DNA of 64,000 nt from Ridgeia piscesae (GCA_025642075.2 JAODUO010000873.1:200001-264000); one strand, 5' to 3'. Positions 51,089 to 63,098 are shown, counted from the stretch's first letter. Notes: generated by a model from the letters alone, not told the origin. A program made the numbers and translations.

Positions 51089-51324
51089 TGGCGACTGACC
51101 GAAGGAGCCGGCCGGTTGGCCGGCCCCCTACGAGTCGCCAAGGCTGGCCGCGGGGGAAGAATGGGACTCCGTAGAACGGAGTCCCGTTCTTCCATGGGGA
51201 GGATGCTCAACCGAGAGTGGGGCGTATCCCCAACTCTCGGTCGAGCATCCTCGTGGGGACTCGAGCGGCAGACCACCTCCACGTTGGTTCGAGTCGGGAA
51301 ACGTTTGCCGACATAATCGGCAAA
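51089..51324. other. Cluster of four hairpins, copy B
   Basis: Same order as copy A with two notable differences. The 3-base loop of the second hairpin is aga instead of tct (its reverse complement), and the 25-bp stem now has two mismatches (gctcaaccg and ccccaactc). Arms flanking the inverted loop keep the same single mismatch orientation as copy A. Confidence 0.9.
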
Positions 51325-51615
51325 AAGGCCAAGAGTCTGTCATTGAAGCTACACATTCTAAGTTCGGCTAATTGTGTTGCTTCTTAATTGAATTGCGGGC
51401 TGCACTTTAGCTGTCCTGACTTCAAAAAACAAATCAAAAATTTGCAAAAACACTGAGCACTTCTGAAATGTTTGCCTACTAGAAACAATTAGAGTTTCTT
51501 TTTAAAATTCCAAATCTGACTATCTGTCAATCTGAAACTAATTGATTGATTCTTTTTATTTCAGGACAATGCTGGTATGCTGATAGATCGACAACCATGC
51601 TCCCACTGTTTCTTT

Positions 51616-52627
51616 AGAACTCTCTATTCCTTGAAATATAGTTGTAACAGCCAATATTGAGAACTCTTGGTCAATGAACTGATGTATTTTGTTATTATTA
51701 CACTTTTACAAGTCAAAACCCATGGCAAGCTTGTGAGCAGTCTGAGACAGTTCAACTGCCCTGGTAACTGCACTGGCAATTGGCCACCAGGGTAATGCTT
51801 AAGGACAAGGCATCGAAAAAGGTACACCACGCAAAATAAAAGGCACAGGGCACATCCTAATGAGGGTAGGACGCAGTGTCCTTTGAAAAAGGCCTACCTG
51901 GAACAAGTTATAGCGATTATAAATGTTATCATTAAAGTTACCATCATTAAAGTTGTTTTACAAATTGAGTAAATTAGGATAAATGTACAGAAATATATTC
52001 ATCATCATGGATATTATTTTATGGCCTTTTGTGTCCATCTCTGTTCATTTCTTTAATTTATAATATTATTATTACTATTGGATAACCATTTAGTGTATAT
52101 TTCAGATCATTATTAGTGTTTTTATAAATTGCATAAATTATATATTATGTGAATTTTTAATTGTGGGTATTATGGCCTATTGTTACTGTGCTCATCTCAT
52201 GGTCTGACCATATAGCAAGGCTACTTATCAAATATCAATGTATTAATTGCTTTATTATTACTATTAAATTATTATGATTATGCATGTTCATTAACATTAT
52301 TAAAGTAATTAAAAATATTCATAAGCCATAGAATTATATTAAATTTGTTTAATTAATTTTTGTGATATGGCCTTTTATTACTGCTTATTTTGCTGATATT
52401 AGTTACTGGTTTATTACTACTTATCAAATTTAAATTTGCTAATTAATTTATTATTACATAAACTTGTATAGTTCTTACCATGATAATTTGTTGTTTATAC
52501 ATTGCATGTTTATATAAACATACATTCATATTCATTCACATTGTAGCATTTTACAAAAACAGTTTCTATCTGTCAAGGTTGCCTGGTAATTATCACCTAT
52601 TAACTAATGAAGTTATTATTACATGAC

Positions 52628-52691
<64 letters not shown>

Positions 52692-53940
52692 CCTTTCATA
52701 ATCATTGTAGTTATGCAATGCATAATATGTATAACTATCTTCATATTTATGGACATTGTAGGTCTTAATTAGAATGTGTTTGTCTTATAACTTGTTGCAC
52801 TACTTAACAAATTAATATAAATTAATTAATTAACTGAATTCATTAATATGACAAAATATAGAATATTATGTAAATTTATTACTCCATTTAATGTGTTTCA
52901 AAATGCTGAAAATAGTATTTTAATAGCTATATAAATAACAGAATTATGCTATTTGAAAGTCATGTTTCTTCAAATATTTATCGAGAAAACACAAAAATGG
53001 GCTTGTTTTGACATTATAAGATATAGGATCTACAGCTACATATATTATACACACTATTTGATGCCATTTTCCATCTAGGCTAGACTAAGCCTGGCTAAGC
53101 CTAGCCCTGGGCATAAATAAAGCTTAACTAGTTTAAGCCTAAGACTAAGCGTTAAACTGCAAAATCTTGCCTAGATTGGATACCTTACACAAATTCTAAT
53201 CCTGAACTTGATCAATCATCATACCCAGGTATATTTATGTTTCACAAATATTTCATTTTGAGACCCAAACAGCGCTCTGATTTGTGCCAATCGCAAGCGC
53301 AGCGGTGCATGTGTCACTGCGCCGTGCACATGGATTGGAATGAGCGATAAACAGTTTGTTTATGCCGACCGTGCTGTCTTTTCAACCTCAAAAGTCTGCT
53401 AAGACACGCAGTTTATAAAACATAAATATTCACAAGATTGTATTAAATGATTGAATAAAGAAAAGATAGTTATAATGGCCAAATTTATGTGGGTCCGAAT
53501 TCTGCACAGACCATGAGGCATGACATAGTCTAGACATAGTCTAAGCATAGTCTAGTCTCTACTCTAGACAGGCATAGGCCATAGTGCCTTTTTATATGTA
53601 TATTATTATTTCTATAAGCATATTATTTCTATAAACATCACCATTATTATTTTGTACTCAGCACTTGAACATGCGTGCACTATCCACGAAGACGTCATAA
53701 TTGACGGTTGTGGATTAAATTTATTGGAAGCAGAAGTTTATACTATAGTATAGACTATATAATCATTATAGTATAGACTATAGTATAGTGCAACAGATTT
53801 GATAAGCATAATAAGGGTAATCTATAATTTTAAATGTAATTCCATAATTCACTTACTGAAACGGGTTCTCTGTTCGTAGTCATCTTCGTTAATAATCCAT
53901 CTTGCACACAACACTATAATGCCCTATGGCTATGGCTTCG
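51616..53940. other. AT-rich region, no supported gene
   Basis: Very AT-rich, with long runs of ATT/TAA words and a (TA)n tract at 52632-52689. Around 53085-53150 and 53525-53575 short ctaagcctagcc-like and catagtctag-like words repeat. Near 53741-53795 ttatagtatagactata is repeated and partly palindromic. Confidence 0.6.
52632..52689. repeat. (TA)n microsatellite
   Basis: 58 bp of pure TA. Confidence 0.95.
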
Positions 53941-54697
53941 TCTATGAGCGCGTATGGCATGGCTTGGGTTGGGAGTTGTCGGCCGCCACTTCTAGTCTGA
54001 CAGTGACAGTGTCAGCTGCCTTCCGCAAGGCTGAGCGTAAGCTTTGCCTTTGAGCCTGACGGTTGAATAAAAAATAATATTCACGCATGTTCGGATCTTT
54101 TTGTGAACTGAGTCTCTGAGGCATGCAACCATAATCCACTGGTCATTTCGAGCACTACAATAACCGTGATAAAGATACAAATGCCTGGAATTACTGGAGC
54201 AACACTAACAGCGTAGATACCACCATTGGCATTGACTTCCCGTTTCTTTTATTTCCCGCTAGGTTTAATAATCCATGGTATTGATCATTTCAGACATTAA
54301 TTAGCCTCCATTCACACATGTCACATATCAAATTCGTGAAAATGACATATCTTTCTCTTATAATCCAATCTCTAACCTGACACCCCTCCATTTCTGCTCC
54401 AATCAGCCGGCGATTGCCCATGTTGACAAATCTAGGCCGAACTACACCTGTATGCATGCGCGCTTGGTCTGGCAAAAGTCATTATTTAATTAACAGCTCT
54501 AATGGCATGCTGCACAAATTTTTTATTTCTACACGACCAGTCCTACATTCATTGCTTCCATGAATTTACAAAAACTGCACAATGCACTTCTTTTAAGCAG
54601 GACTACAACGAGCAATGGCGTAGGAACGCATTTAGCCAACACGAGCAACCAGCTGCGATCAACCAGCAGACGCCAGCTAAGCACTCGCGGACGTTGT
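53941..54697. other. No supported gene
   Basis: Short overlapping frames on the minus strand (53942-54180 and 54290-54475) have no recognisable domain. Nothing else seen. Confidence 0.45.
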
Positions 54698-55107
54698 ATA
54701 GCCTCGGTTACGCAGGCTCCGTGAAGTGGCAGCACTTTTAAGCCCCTCAACTCTGCCTGGGGAAAGAAAGGCTCTGCATTTATTAGGCCTTACCCCAGAT
54801 TAGGATAGAGACGCTGATTGGCTCTCAGGCAAAACTACAAGAAAAAAATTTAAATAAAGATATAGTTTTACAAGATAATGATATCCTATGAACAGTTTTC
54901 AACATTGAACTTATATTAACACAAAAATAAGTAAAAAAAATTAATTTACAGTTTATAAAATAAGAATTACGGCAGGATTAACCAGAATCCGTGAGGTGGC
55001 AGCATTGTTTAGCCCCACACGAATAACATACAAATTAAATAAGGATACCTTTTTTATCAAATAATGCTCTATTATAAAAAACTATTCAAAATTAAACTTA
55101 TAGTAAC

Positions 55108-55182
<75 letters not shown>

Positions 55183-55482
55183 CAAATTTGCAGTTGTTTA
55201 TAAAAATAGAATTTACGGCAGGATTAACCAGTGTCCGTGAGGTGGCAGCATTGTATAGATCACGCGGATAAACAAACAACATATTGAACCAGGCTGTCTT
55301 CTCGGCGTAGTTCCGCAGCCGACCGACAGTCGGTTAATAAAATAAAACTAACATAAGGATACACTTTTATAAAATTAAAAGCTGTACTATTAAAGACAGT
55401 CAACGTTACACTTATATCATCACAAAAATAAGCAGAACTACAAATTTGCAATTGTTTATGAAGCTGGAATTATGGCAGGATT
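54698..55482. repeat. Dispersed composite repeat, copy 2
   Basis: Same landmarks as 13434-13792, opening tagcctcggttacgcaggct. The 16-mer ccgtga[g/a]gtggcagca occurs three times (54719, 54989 and 55235) at about 250-bp spacing, each following a ttaccag/ggattaaccag-like word. The closing block cggcgtagttccgcagccga then ccgacagtcggtta is at about 55302-55335. A (TA)n tract (55110-55177) has expanded inside. Three repeat periods are visible here against two in copy 1. Confidence 0.7.
55110..55177. repeat. (TA)n microsatellite
   Basis: 68 bp of TA inside the dispersed repeat. Confidence 0.95.
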
Positions 55483-55930
55483 ACCTTAGGTTTAGCCAAG
55501 GCTATAGCGTTTTGCAAACTGTTTAAGTTTCAAGTTTGTATGTTTACATGGTTACCCGAACGCCTTGTCCAGTTTTCTATGATTATACATTAGAAAATCT
55601 CATGGTCCCTCTATTTTCGTCGCCGCTGCATACTAATTAGGAAAACAGTAGTCAACATTACTGATTTAATAAAATGGCATAGAAAGTCATTTTAATTACA
55701 CAAAATTTATGGTGTTAACTTTAAAAAAATAGGTCAAATGTGCAACGAAGATCAACTAATTACGTCAACGTCAAATGATATTAATATGTTTTTTTTATAG
55801 CACATAACTTCCATACTGGATATCTACAGTAGATGCAATTATATTACCATTTTACTATAATACTCAAATACGGTCCTCCAGCTTCCTGGTCACAACAAGT
55901 GGACTGAAGTTAATGACAGAGAAAGAAAGA
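55483..55930. other. No supported gene
   Basis: AT-rich spacer between the dispersed repeat and the tRNA-like segment; nothing recognised. Confidence 0.5.
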
Positions 55931-56042
55931 AATTACCTCATTGTCTTGTACGAGGGTTCGACTCCCTCCCGAGGTAAAAGATACAATCGCCGGTGAAAAG
56001 TGGGCAAATCACCTCGTGGCCCCGCAAGACAATGCGGTAATT
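55931..56042. other. tRNA-like T-arm inside a larger hairpin
   Basis: gaggg-ttcgact-ccctc (55952-55968) is a perfect tRNA T-arm containing the canonical pol III B box ggttcgactcc. It is enclosed by a 7-bp stem ttacctc/gaggtaa (55933-55939 with 55971-55977), but the D and anticodon arms are missing, so this is not a functional tRNA. The 5-prime strand of that stem also pairs, over 19 positions with two mismatches, with gcaagacaatgcggtaatt at 56024-56042. The two folds exclude each other. Probably a truncated tRNA-derived repeat. Confidence 0.5.
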
Positions 56043-56280
56043 TTGCAAAACAAAAATCCATCTTCGACGAGATTTGGACCTAGCTTGACTGGCCTTATAT
56101 ATAGGCCCTACAGTTTCATGTAATTATACAGTTTGGATGTTTGCTAATCTAAATGACCACCCCACAACAGATCACTATACTTGTTATCCTAACCTAGCCT
56201 CGCAAGACAGGCTATACGTCCTTTATCCCAGCCAAATCTCCTAGATGCTGTGTATGGAAGTTAGCCGAGTCACAGTTAGG

Positions 56281-57297
56281 CGCGACGATGAGATGCGACC
56301 ATGAGACGGGACGATGAGTCGCGGCGATGAGACGCGAAGATGAGACGCGACGATGAGACGCGACGATGAGACGGGACGATGAGACGGGACGATGAGACGC
56401 GACGATGAGACGCGACGATGAGACGCGACGATGAGACGGGACGATGAGACGGGACGATGAGACGCGACGATGATACGGGACGATGAGACGCGACGATGAG
56501 ACGCGACGATGAGACGCGACGATGAGCCGGGACGATGAGACGCGACGATGAGACGCGACGGTGAGACGGGACGATGAGACGGGACGATGAGACGCGACGA
56601 TGAGACGCGACGATGAGACGCGACGATGAGACGGGACGATGAGACGGGACGATGAGACGCGACGATGAGACGCGACGATGAGACGCGACGATGAGAAGCG
56701 ACGATTAGACGCGACGATGAGACGCGACGATGAGACGCTACGATGAGAGGCGAAGATGAGACGCGACGATGAGACGCGACGATGAGACGGGACGATGAGA
56801 CGCGACGATGATACGGGACGATGAGACGCGACGATGAGACGCGACGATGAGACGCGACGATGAGACGCGACGATGAGACGCGACGATGAGACGCGACGAT
56901 GAGACGCGACGATGAGACGCGACGATGAGACGCGACGTTGAGAGGCGAAGATGAGACGCGACGATGAGACGGGACGATGAGACGCGACGATGAGACGCGA
57001 CGATGAGAGGCGACGATGAGAGGCGACGATGAGACGCGACGATGAGAGGCGACGATGAGACGCGACGATGAGACGCGACGATGAGACGCAACGATGAGAG
57101 GCGACGATGAGACGCGACGATGAGACGCGACGATGAGACCTGACGATGAGACGCGACGCTGCGATGCGATGATGAGACGCGACGATGAGACGCGACCATG
57201 AGACGCGACGATGAGACGCGACGATGAGACGCGACGATGAGACGCGACAATGAGACGCGACGATGAGACGCGACGATGAGACGCGACGCTGCGATGC
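56281..57297. repeat. 13-bp minisatellite, about 78 copies, with 65-bp higher-order pattern
   Basis: The units are gacgcgacgatga (type A) and gacgggacgatga (type B), with scattered variants such as gaggcgacgatga. In the left third the order AAABB repeats, giving a 65-bp higher-order unit (about 56329-56690). The right part is mostly type A with gaggcg variants. The long minus-strand frame (SRLIVASHRRVSS repeats) is the 39-bp translation of the unit and not a gene. Confidence 0.95.
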
Positions 57298-57657
57298 TAT
57301 ACATTATAAAAAAGCTATAATGAGCATTTCGCGAAGGGAAAACGAGACTTAGACGTGTGTCCATTTGCAGTTTATTATTATGAGGCCTAATGCCGTTTAT
57401 ATTCAAAACATATATCCACTGTTGATAACGCTGAGGTGTGCATACTTTGCACAAAGACTTGCGTGGTCGTATTTCTATTGACATTATAATGGAAGCCTTC
57501 TGTGTCTACATCTACCCTACAACGAATGGAGGCCAGCCACTTAATAATCTAAGTTCGACCCAAACATTGATTGCCGAAAGTACGTTATCTTACAAAATGA
57601 TGTGCACAGGTCTTCTATAGCTACCGCTCCACAATTTATTTTATAATTGAATTTCAG
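57298..57657. other. No supported gene
   Basis: Short spacer between the 13-bp minisatellite and the TTAA-flanked element; nothing recognised. Confidence 0.5.
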
Positions 57658-57661
57658 TTAA

Positions 57662-58494
57662 GGCGGAAACTCACTGAACCGCCGGCCGGCTGGTAGCCGG
57701 CCGGCCCACGAACGAAAAATTAAATCGGCCGGGCGTCGTGGGAACATCAGGCCGTCGGCCGGTTTGGTCATTTTGGAACTCACAGAACCGGCCGACCGGC
57801 CGCCCGTTGTCCGCCCGAGGCTACGATTTTCGAACGCACACAGCCGACGGCCAGCCGGCCGATTTAATAATTTAAGCGCTATTAATTTAAATTCAAATTA
57901 ATTTGATTTTTTTCCATAGAGGGATTCAATATGCTCGCCCAGGTGACCTACATCCAAAAGTTCATCATGGCGGACTCAGAGGATGAATTCAAGCCGATTT
58001 TTGTTGCTGCAAGTGCCGTCAATGCGCGATTTGTAGTCAGCACTATCGTCGTCGCCTTTAGCCGGTGTACGCCGTTTTTTGATCGGTGTGGGTGTTTCTG
58101 GAACATCCTTGGTGCTTGTGTTGCGCGGGGTCTCCTTCTTCGAGGGTTGCTTAGGGCCTGGACGTGCTTTTCGGACCATTTTGGAGCTGTGTTCTAGTGT
58201 GTTTGTCTCTAAAAATTGCTTCTTGTGCGGATTTTATACAACACACCACTCTGTGGACAGTCTGAACACTAAAAAGTTATCATGTCGCCGCCTGGTGTGA
58301 CGTTTCCGCACTACAAATAACCCAAAACATCTGCCGGCCGGGCGTCGTGCGGACATCGGCCCGACGCACGACGCCCGGCCGATGCCACGATTTTTGAAAC
58401 TCACATAACCGATGCCCGGCCGATGCCCCACGACGTCCCACGATGACCGGCCGATGCAAAATCGGCCGGCCGGCCGGCTTAGTGAGTTCCCGCA
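57662..58494. mobile_element. 833-bp DNA transposon-like element with GC-rich inverted ends, TTAA-flanked
   Basis: Inverted ends: ggcggaaactcactgaaccg at the left matches the inverted right end tgcgggaactcactaagccg at most positions. Both ends continue into dense ccggccgg palindromic blocks (57680-57870 and 58330-58485). TTAA stands on both sides (57658-57661 and 58495-58498), which fits a TTAA duplication (piggyBac or Kolobok type). TTA alone would fit PIF/Harbinger. Inside, an AT-rich middle carries a 67-codon Lys/Arg/Pro-rich minus-strand frame (57976-58179, MVRKARPGPKQPSKKETPRN...) and, overlapping on the plus strand, an ATG in good context reading MADSEDEFKP. Neither is recognisable as a transposase, so the element is probably non-autonomous. 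Confidence 0.65.
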
Positions 58495-58498
58495 TTAA

Positions 58499-60519
58499 AG
58501 TGGTCAGCATTTGCTTTGTGAAATACAGTATAAATTCCTGTTCTGTAGCTTTGATTTTTTATTATGTGATTTATATACAGACAAACAACAAACTGAATTA
58601 AGGAGGTACCTATATTTAGATCTGACGTTTAGTCAACAATACATATAAATGTACATGTATGTATGTGTACGTACCCGGGGTGTCTGTGTAATATACTGTC
58701 ATAGACTTCCCTTAAATCAATTGGATCATCTAACATTTCATTGATGCAGGGTTTTTGTATGCAATCCTCTTTAAGGTAACATAAAACAGGTATAAAGAAC
58801 CCTCTATGTGTGTGGCTGCATATGAAAGATGTTCACCAGATGGCGGCTGTTACTGAATGATCAAAGTACAATATACTGTACAACTACAAACAGTAGCCAG
58901 TGACTTTTCCAGGACAGCATTTACATGATACATAGAAACACACACATCTGTTGCACAAATCTACAAAGGTGTATTGATGAGAACACATTTACAAATATCC
59001 GTATATACAAACACAAAACCTAAGCATATAATGTACATTGCATTGTGAACGCTTGGTCATAAAGAATGACTTGATATGAAACAGGTTCAACTGGAACTAG
59101 TGCACACTAAGTACCGACTTAATACATTCGGTAATCTCTCTTTAGTAACACTGAATAGTTCCTCAGACACCATCCAAAGAATATACATTATATTCATACA
59201 TCAATATATTTATATATTTTTCTGTTTAATACAATATATTAAATAATAAAACAAATCATTGTGTTGTGTAAAGTTGTAGCTAATCTCCACCCAATCATTT
59301 ATTGAACATAATCAATTAGGTAGCGGGCTACAGCTGTGATGCCACAAATATGTATCAAAAATGATATTTTTCTTGGTAAATAACATTGTGGGTACTTACA
59401 GATGACTGCTGAATTATTAAATATCTATAAGAATCGGTTTCCAAAACATATAGGCAGTGATTAAAATCTCACGCAAATTTGTGTTACAAATCTGAACAAA
59501 TATGGTGTTTTAAATAGTGCTATCGTGAAGCTGTTAAAACAGAAACAGAAAAAGTTGTATTTACAAAACATTTCCCGTTGTAGCACAGATCTGCATGTGT
59601 CTAAGACTAAATGTAAATTGTACAACTGCATAACAGATCTCTGTTTAGTGCATACATCACGATACACAAGAACATAGCCACCCTATTGTGCACTGTCAAA
59701 CTTACTTAGAAACAGCTACAGCCAGTTTCAGCTGCATGTAACAAATGATATGACGGTGCCAGCAAACCGATATCCTTGAGTTGCTGTCTGTCTTTACTAT
59801 GAATGACCTATCAACAGTTCACCTGACACAAGGCAGGGGTTGTACTTAAAGCACAGTCAATACCCAAATAGTCAATGATAAAGTTCATTGTTCAGTTCAA
59901 ACTCTGTCCTAGTCTAGGCAGTGATGACGCGTTGTTGAGCTTAAGGTCTACCCCTGTAGAGACACAAGCTAGTGTGACCTATGGCTTAATGTGTCTCTCC
60001 TAAAAGACCAACGTCACCTGTGCTTTCAGCTCTGCCATCTGTGTAGACTGAGTGTGACATATGGGTAAGGAAGATGAGGTATTGATGATGTATGTATTGA
60101 CTTGATTGAGGTCTGTGCATGGTAGGGACATAAAAAAGAGAGGAAGGATGTTACAGTGATGGGCACAGTGTGAGGTATGTGTGAAGTGTGTGTGTGAGGT
60201 CAGCATGAATCCTGATGGAAGTTTGTATAAAGTCTCTATGGTGTTTGTGTAATGTCTGTATAAGTGTAGTCTGTGTGAAGTCTCTCCAGGATATCTACGA
60301 GATCTCAGTTCGATCTGAGTGTGACATCTGGGTAAGGAAGATGAGGTGTCGATGATGTCTGTATTGACAGTCGTGAGGTCTTTGATAGGTGTGGATGAGG
60401 CCAGTGTCATATCTGTACAGGGTAGGGTACAAGTGTAGTCTGTGCAAGTTATATGTTAAAACAATGCAAGGTTTTAATGATAACAATGTCTCTTGCACTG
60501 GTGGAGTAAATGTGTCACA

Positions 60520-60523
<4 letters not shown>
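58499..60523. other. No supported gene
   Basis: AT-rich to mixed sequence. Around 60045-60420 short words (gtgtgacat..gggtaaggaagatgag; gtgtagtctgtg) recur, marking a diverged short tandem repeat with a period of roughly 260 bp. No coding signal. Confidence 0.5.
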
Positions 60524-60588
<65 letters not shown>

Positions 60589-62970
60589 GAGAGAGAGAAG
60601 AGAGGAGAGGTGAGAGAGGAGAGGAGAGAGGAGAGAGTGGAGGAGAGGACGGAGGGGATGATAGGAGAGAGGGGAGGAGAGAGAGAGAAGAGGAGAGAGA
60701 AGAGAGACAGGAGAGAGAGAGAGAGAGAGAGATGAGAGGACAGATGAGATAGGAGAGAGAGGAAAGAGGAGAAAAAGAAAGAGGAGAGGAGATAGCTGAG
60801 AGTAAAGAGAAGAGAAGATATGCGAGAGAGGAGAGTGAGGAGAGAGGAGAGGGGGAGAGAGAAGAGAGTGGAGAGAAGATAGAAACGAGAGTGAAGAGAG
60901 AGGCGAGAGGAGAGGGGGGAGATAGAGGAGAGGGAGAGAGAGAGGAAAGAGGAGAGAAAGAAAGAGGAGAAAGAGGGGAGAGGAGATAGCTGAGGGTAAA
61001 GAGGAGAGAAGATAGGCGAGAGAGGAGAGTGAGGAGAGAGGCGAGAGGAGAGGGGGAGAGAGAAGAGATAGGAGAGAAGATAGAAACGAGAGTGAGGAGA
61101 GAGGCGAGAGGAGAGGGGAGAGAGAGAGGAGAGGGGGAGAGGAGATGAGCGAGAAGAAAGACAGGGAGAGAGGAGAAGAGTGAGGAGATAGGCAACAGAG
61201 GAAAGAAGAGAGAGAGAGAGGAGAAAGAGGAGAGAGTAGAGTAGAGAGAGAGAGACGAGAGAAGAGAGAGGAGAAAGAGGAGGGAGAGAAGAGATAAGAG
61301 AGACGAGAGAGAGGAGAGGACAGAAGAGGAGATAAGGGAGGAGAGGTGAGAGGGGAGGAGAGTAGAGATGGGATGAGAGAGAGAAGAGAGATAGGAGAGA
61401 GAGAAAAAAAGAGACGTAATAGGACATAGGAGAGCGAAAAGAGGAGAGAAATAAAGAGGAGAAAGAGGGGAGAGGAGATAGCTGAGAGTAAAGATGAGAG
61501 AAAATAGGCGAGAGAGGAGAGTGAGGAGAGAGGCGCGAGGAGAGGGGAGAGAGAGGAGAGGGGAGAGAGAGAGCAAAGAGGAGAGAAAAGAAAGAGGATA
61601 AAGAGGGGAGAGGAGATAGCTGAGAGTAATGAGGAGAGAAGATAGGCGAGAGAAGAGAGGAGAGTGAGGAGAGAGGCGAGAGGAGAGGGGGAGAGAGAAG
61701 AGAGAGGAGAGAAGATAGAATAGAGAGGGGGAGAAGAGATGAGCGAGAGGAGAGACAGGGAGAGAGGAGAAATGCGAGGAGATAGGCAACAGAGGAAAGA
61801 AGAGAGAGAGAGGAGAAAGTGTAGATAATAGAGTAGAGAGAGGCGAGAGAATAGAGGGGAGAGAGAGGAGGGGGAGAAGAGATAAGAGAGAGGAGAGACG
61901 AGAGAGAGGAGAGGACAGAAGAGGTGAGAGGGGAGGAGAGAGAGAGAAGAGGAGAGAGAAGAGAAATAGGAGAGAGGAGAGAGAGAAGAGAGGTAATAGG
62001 AGATAGGAGACAGAGGAAAGAAAAGAGAAAGAAAGAGGAGAAAGAGTGTAGAGGAGATAGCTGAGAGTAAAGATGAGAAAAGATAGGCGAGAGACGAGAG
62101 AGGAGAGTGAGGAAAGAGGCGAGAGGAGAGGGGGGAGAGAAGAGAGAGGAGAGAAGATTGAAACGAGAGTGAGGAGAGAGGCGAGAGGAGAGGGGAGAGA
62201 GAGAGGGGGGGGGAGAGAGAGAGAGGGAGGAAAGAGGAGAAAAGATAGGCGAGTGAGGAGAGTGAGGAGAGAGGCGAGAGGAGAGGTGGAGAGAGAACAG
62301 AGAGGAGAGAAGATAGAAACGAGAGTGAGGAAAGAGGCGAGAGGAGAGGGAGAGAGAGAGGAGAGGGGGAGAGAGAGAAAGAGGAGAAAGAGGAGAGAGG
62401 AGATAGCTGAGAGTAAAGAGGAGAGAAGATATGCGAGAGAGGAGAGAGGAGAGTGAGGATAGAGGCGAGAGGAGAGGGGGAGAGACAGAGGAGAGGGGTA
62501 GAGGAGATGAGCGAGATGAGAGACAGGGAGAGAGGAGAAGAGCGACGAGATAGGCAACAGAGGACAGAAGAGAGGGAGGAGAAAGAGGAGAGAGTAAAGA
62601 GTAGAGAACGGCAAGAGAAGAGAGGGGAGAGAGAGGAGGGGGAGAAGAGATAAGAGGAGAAAGAGGGAGAGACAGAGAGAAGAGAGGAGGAGAAGAGAGA
62701 GGGAGGAGAAAAGGGAGAGGAGAGGGGGAGAGACAGAGGAGAGGGGAGAGGAGAGAGAGAGAAGGAGAGACAGGAGAGAGGAGAAAAGGAGGTAGGAGAG
62801 GAGAGGGAAAGAGGGGAAGGAGAGAGACGGAGAGAGAGGGGGAGAGAGGAGGGAGAGAGAAAAGAGTAGAGACGTAGAGAGAGAAACGACAGGAGAGAAG
62901 AAGAATAAGGGAAAAGAAGAAGGGGGAGAGAGGGAGAGTAGACAGGGACAGAGATAGAGCGAATGGAGAC
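60524..62970. repeat. 2.4-kb polypurine (GA-rich) tract
   Basis: It starts with about 62 bp of pure (GA)n and continues as gagagg/gagaaa/ggagag variants with only sparse pyrimidines. Larger blocks recur (for example agatagctgagagtaaagag near 60790, 60990, 61480, 61620, 62055 and 62405), so the tract grew by duplication of multi-hundred-bp segments as well as by slippage. The long minus-strand Leu/Ser/Pro frames are translations of the pyrimidine strand. Confidence 0.95.
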
Positions 62971-63093
62971 ATTGAAAATAGTGGGCAGCGGAATAGAGTG
63001 ATCTAGGCCTTGCTATTGAACTTGTTATTGGGCAGCTAATAACAGTATCGGCTTAACGTATTGAACATTGTGTTTATAATAATTTTTTATATG

Positions 63094-63098
<5 letters not shown>
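62971..63098. other. Spacer between purine tract and TA/GA microsatellite
   Basis: Unique-looking AT-rich sequence, nothing recognised. Confidence 0.5.

Larger units (their letters stand above)
49437..51615. repeat. Tandem repeat of about 0.9 kb: degenerate, full, full and partial copies
   Basis: Copies begin near 49560, 50451 and 51326; the landmark ttatttcaggacaatgctgg occurs at 49771, 50681 and 51556 (periods 910 and 875 bp). A more decayed copy of the leading part lies at 49437-49560. Each full copy has an AT-rich part with two polypyrimidine-CAG acceptor-like sites (tttttatttcag and ctgtctatttcag), followed by a GC-rich hairpin cluster at its right end. The third copy breaks off after about 290 bp, before the hairpins. 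Confidence 0.9.

Noticed and set aside
55933..55977. Functional tRNA gene
   Set aside because: Only acceptor-like and T-arm elements are present; the D and anticodon arms are absent.
56738..57484. 248-codon minus-strand frame with SRLIVASHRRVSS repeats
   Set aside because: Translation of the 13-bp minisatellite; no support outside the array.
60474..62972. 832-codon minus-strand Leu/Ser/Pro frame
   Set aside because: A polypyrimidine strand contains no stop codons by composition, so length is not evidence of coding.
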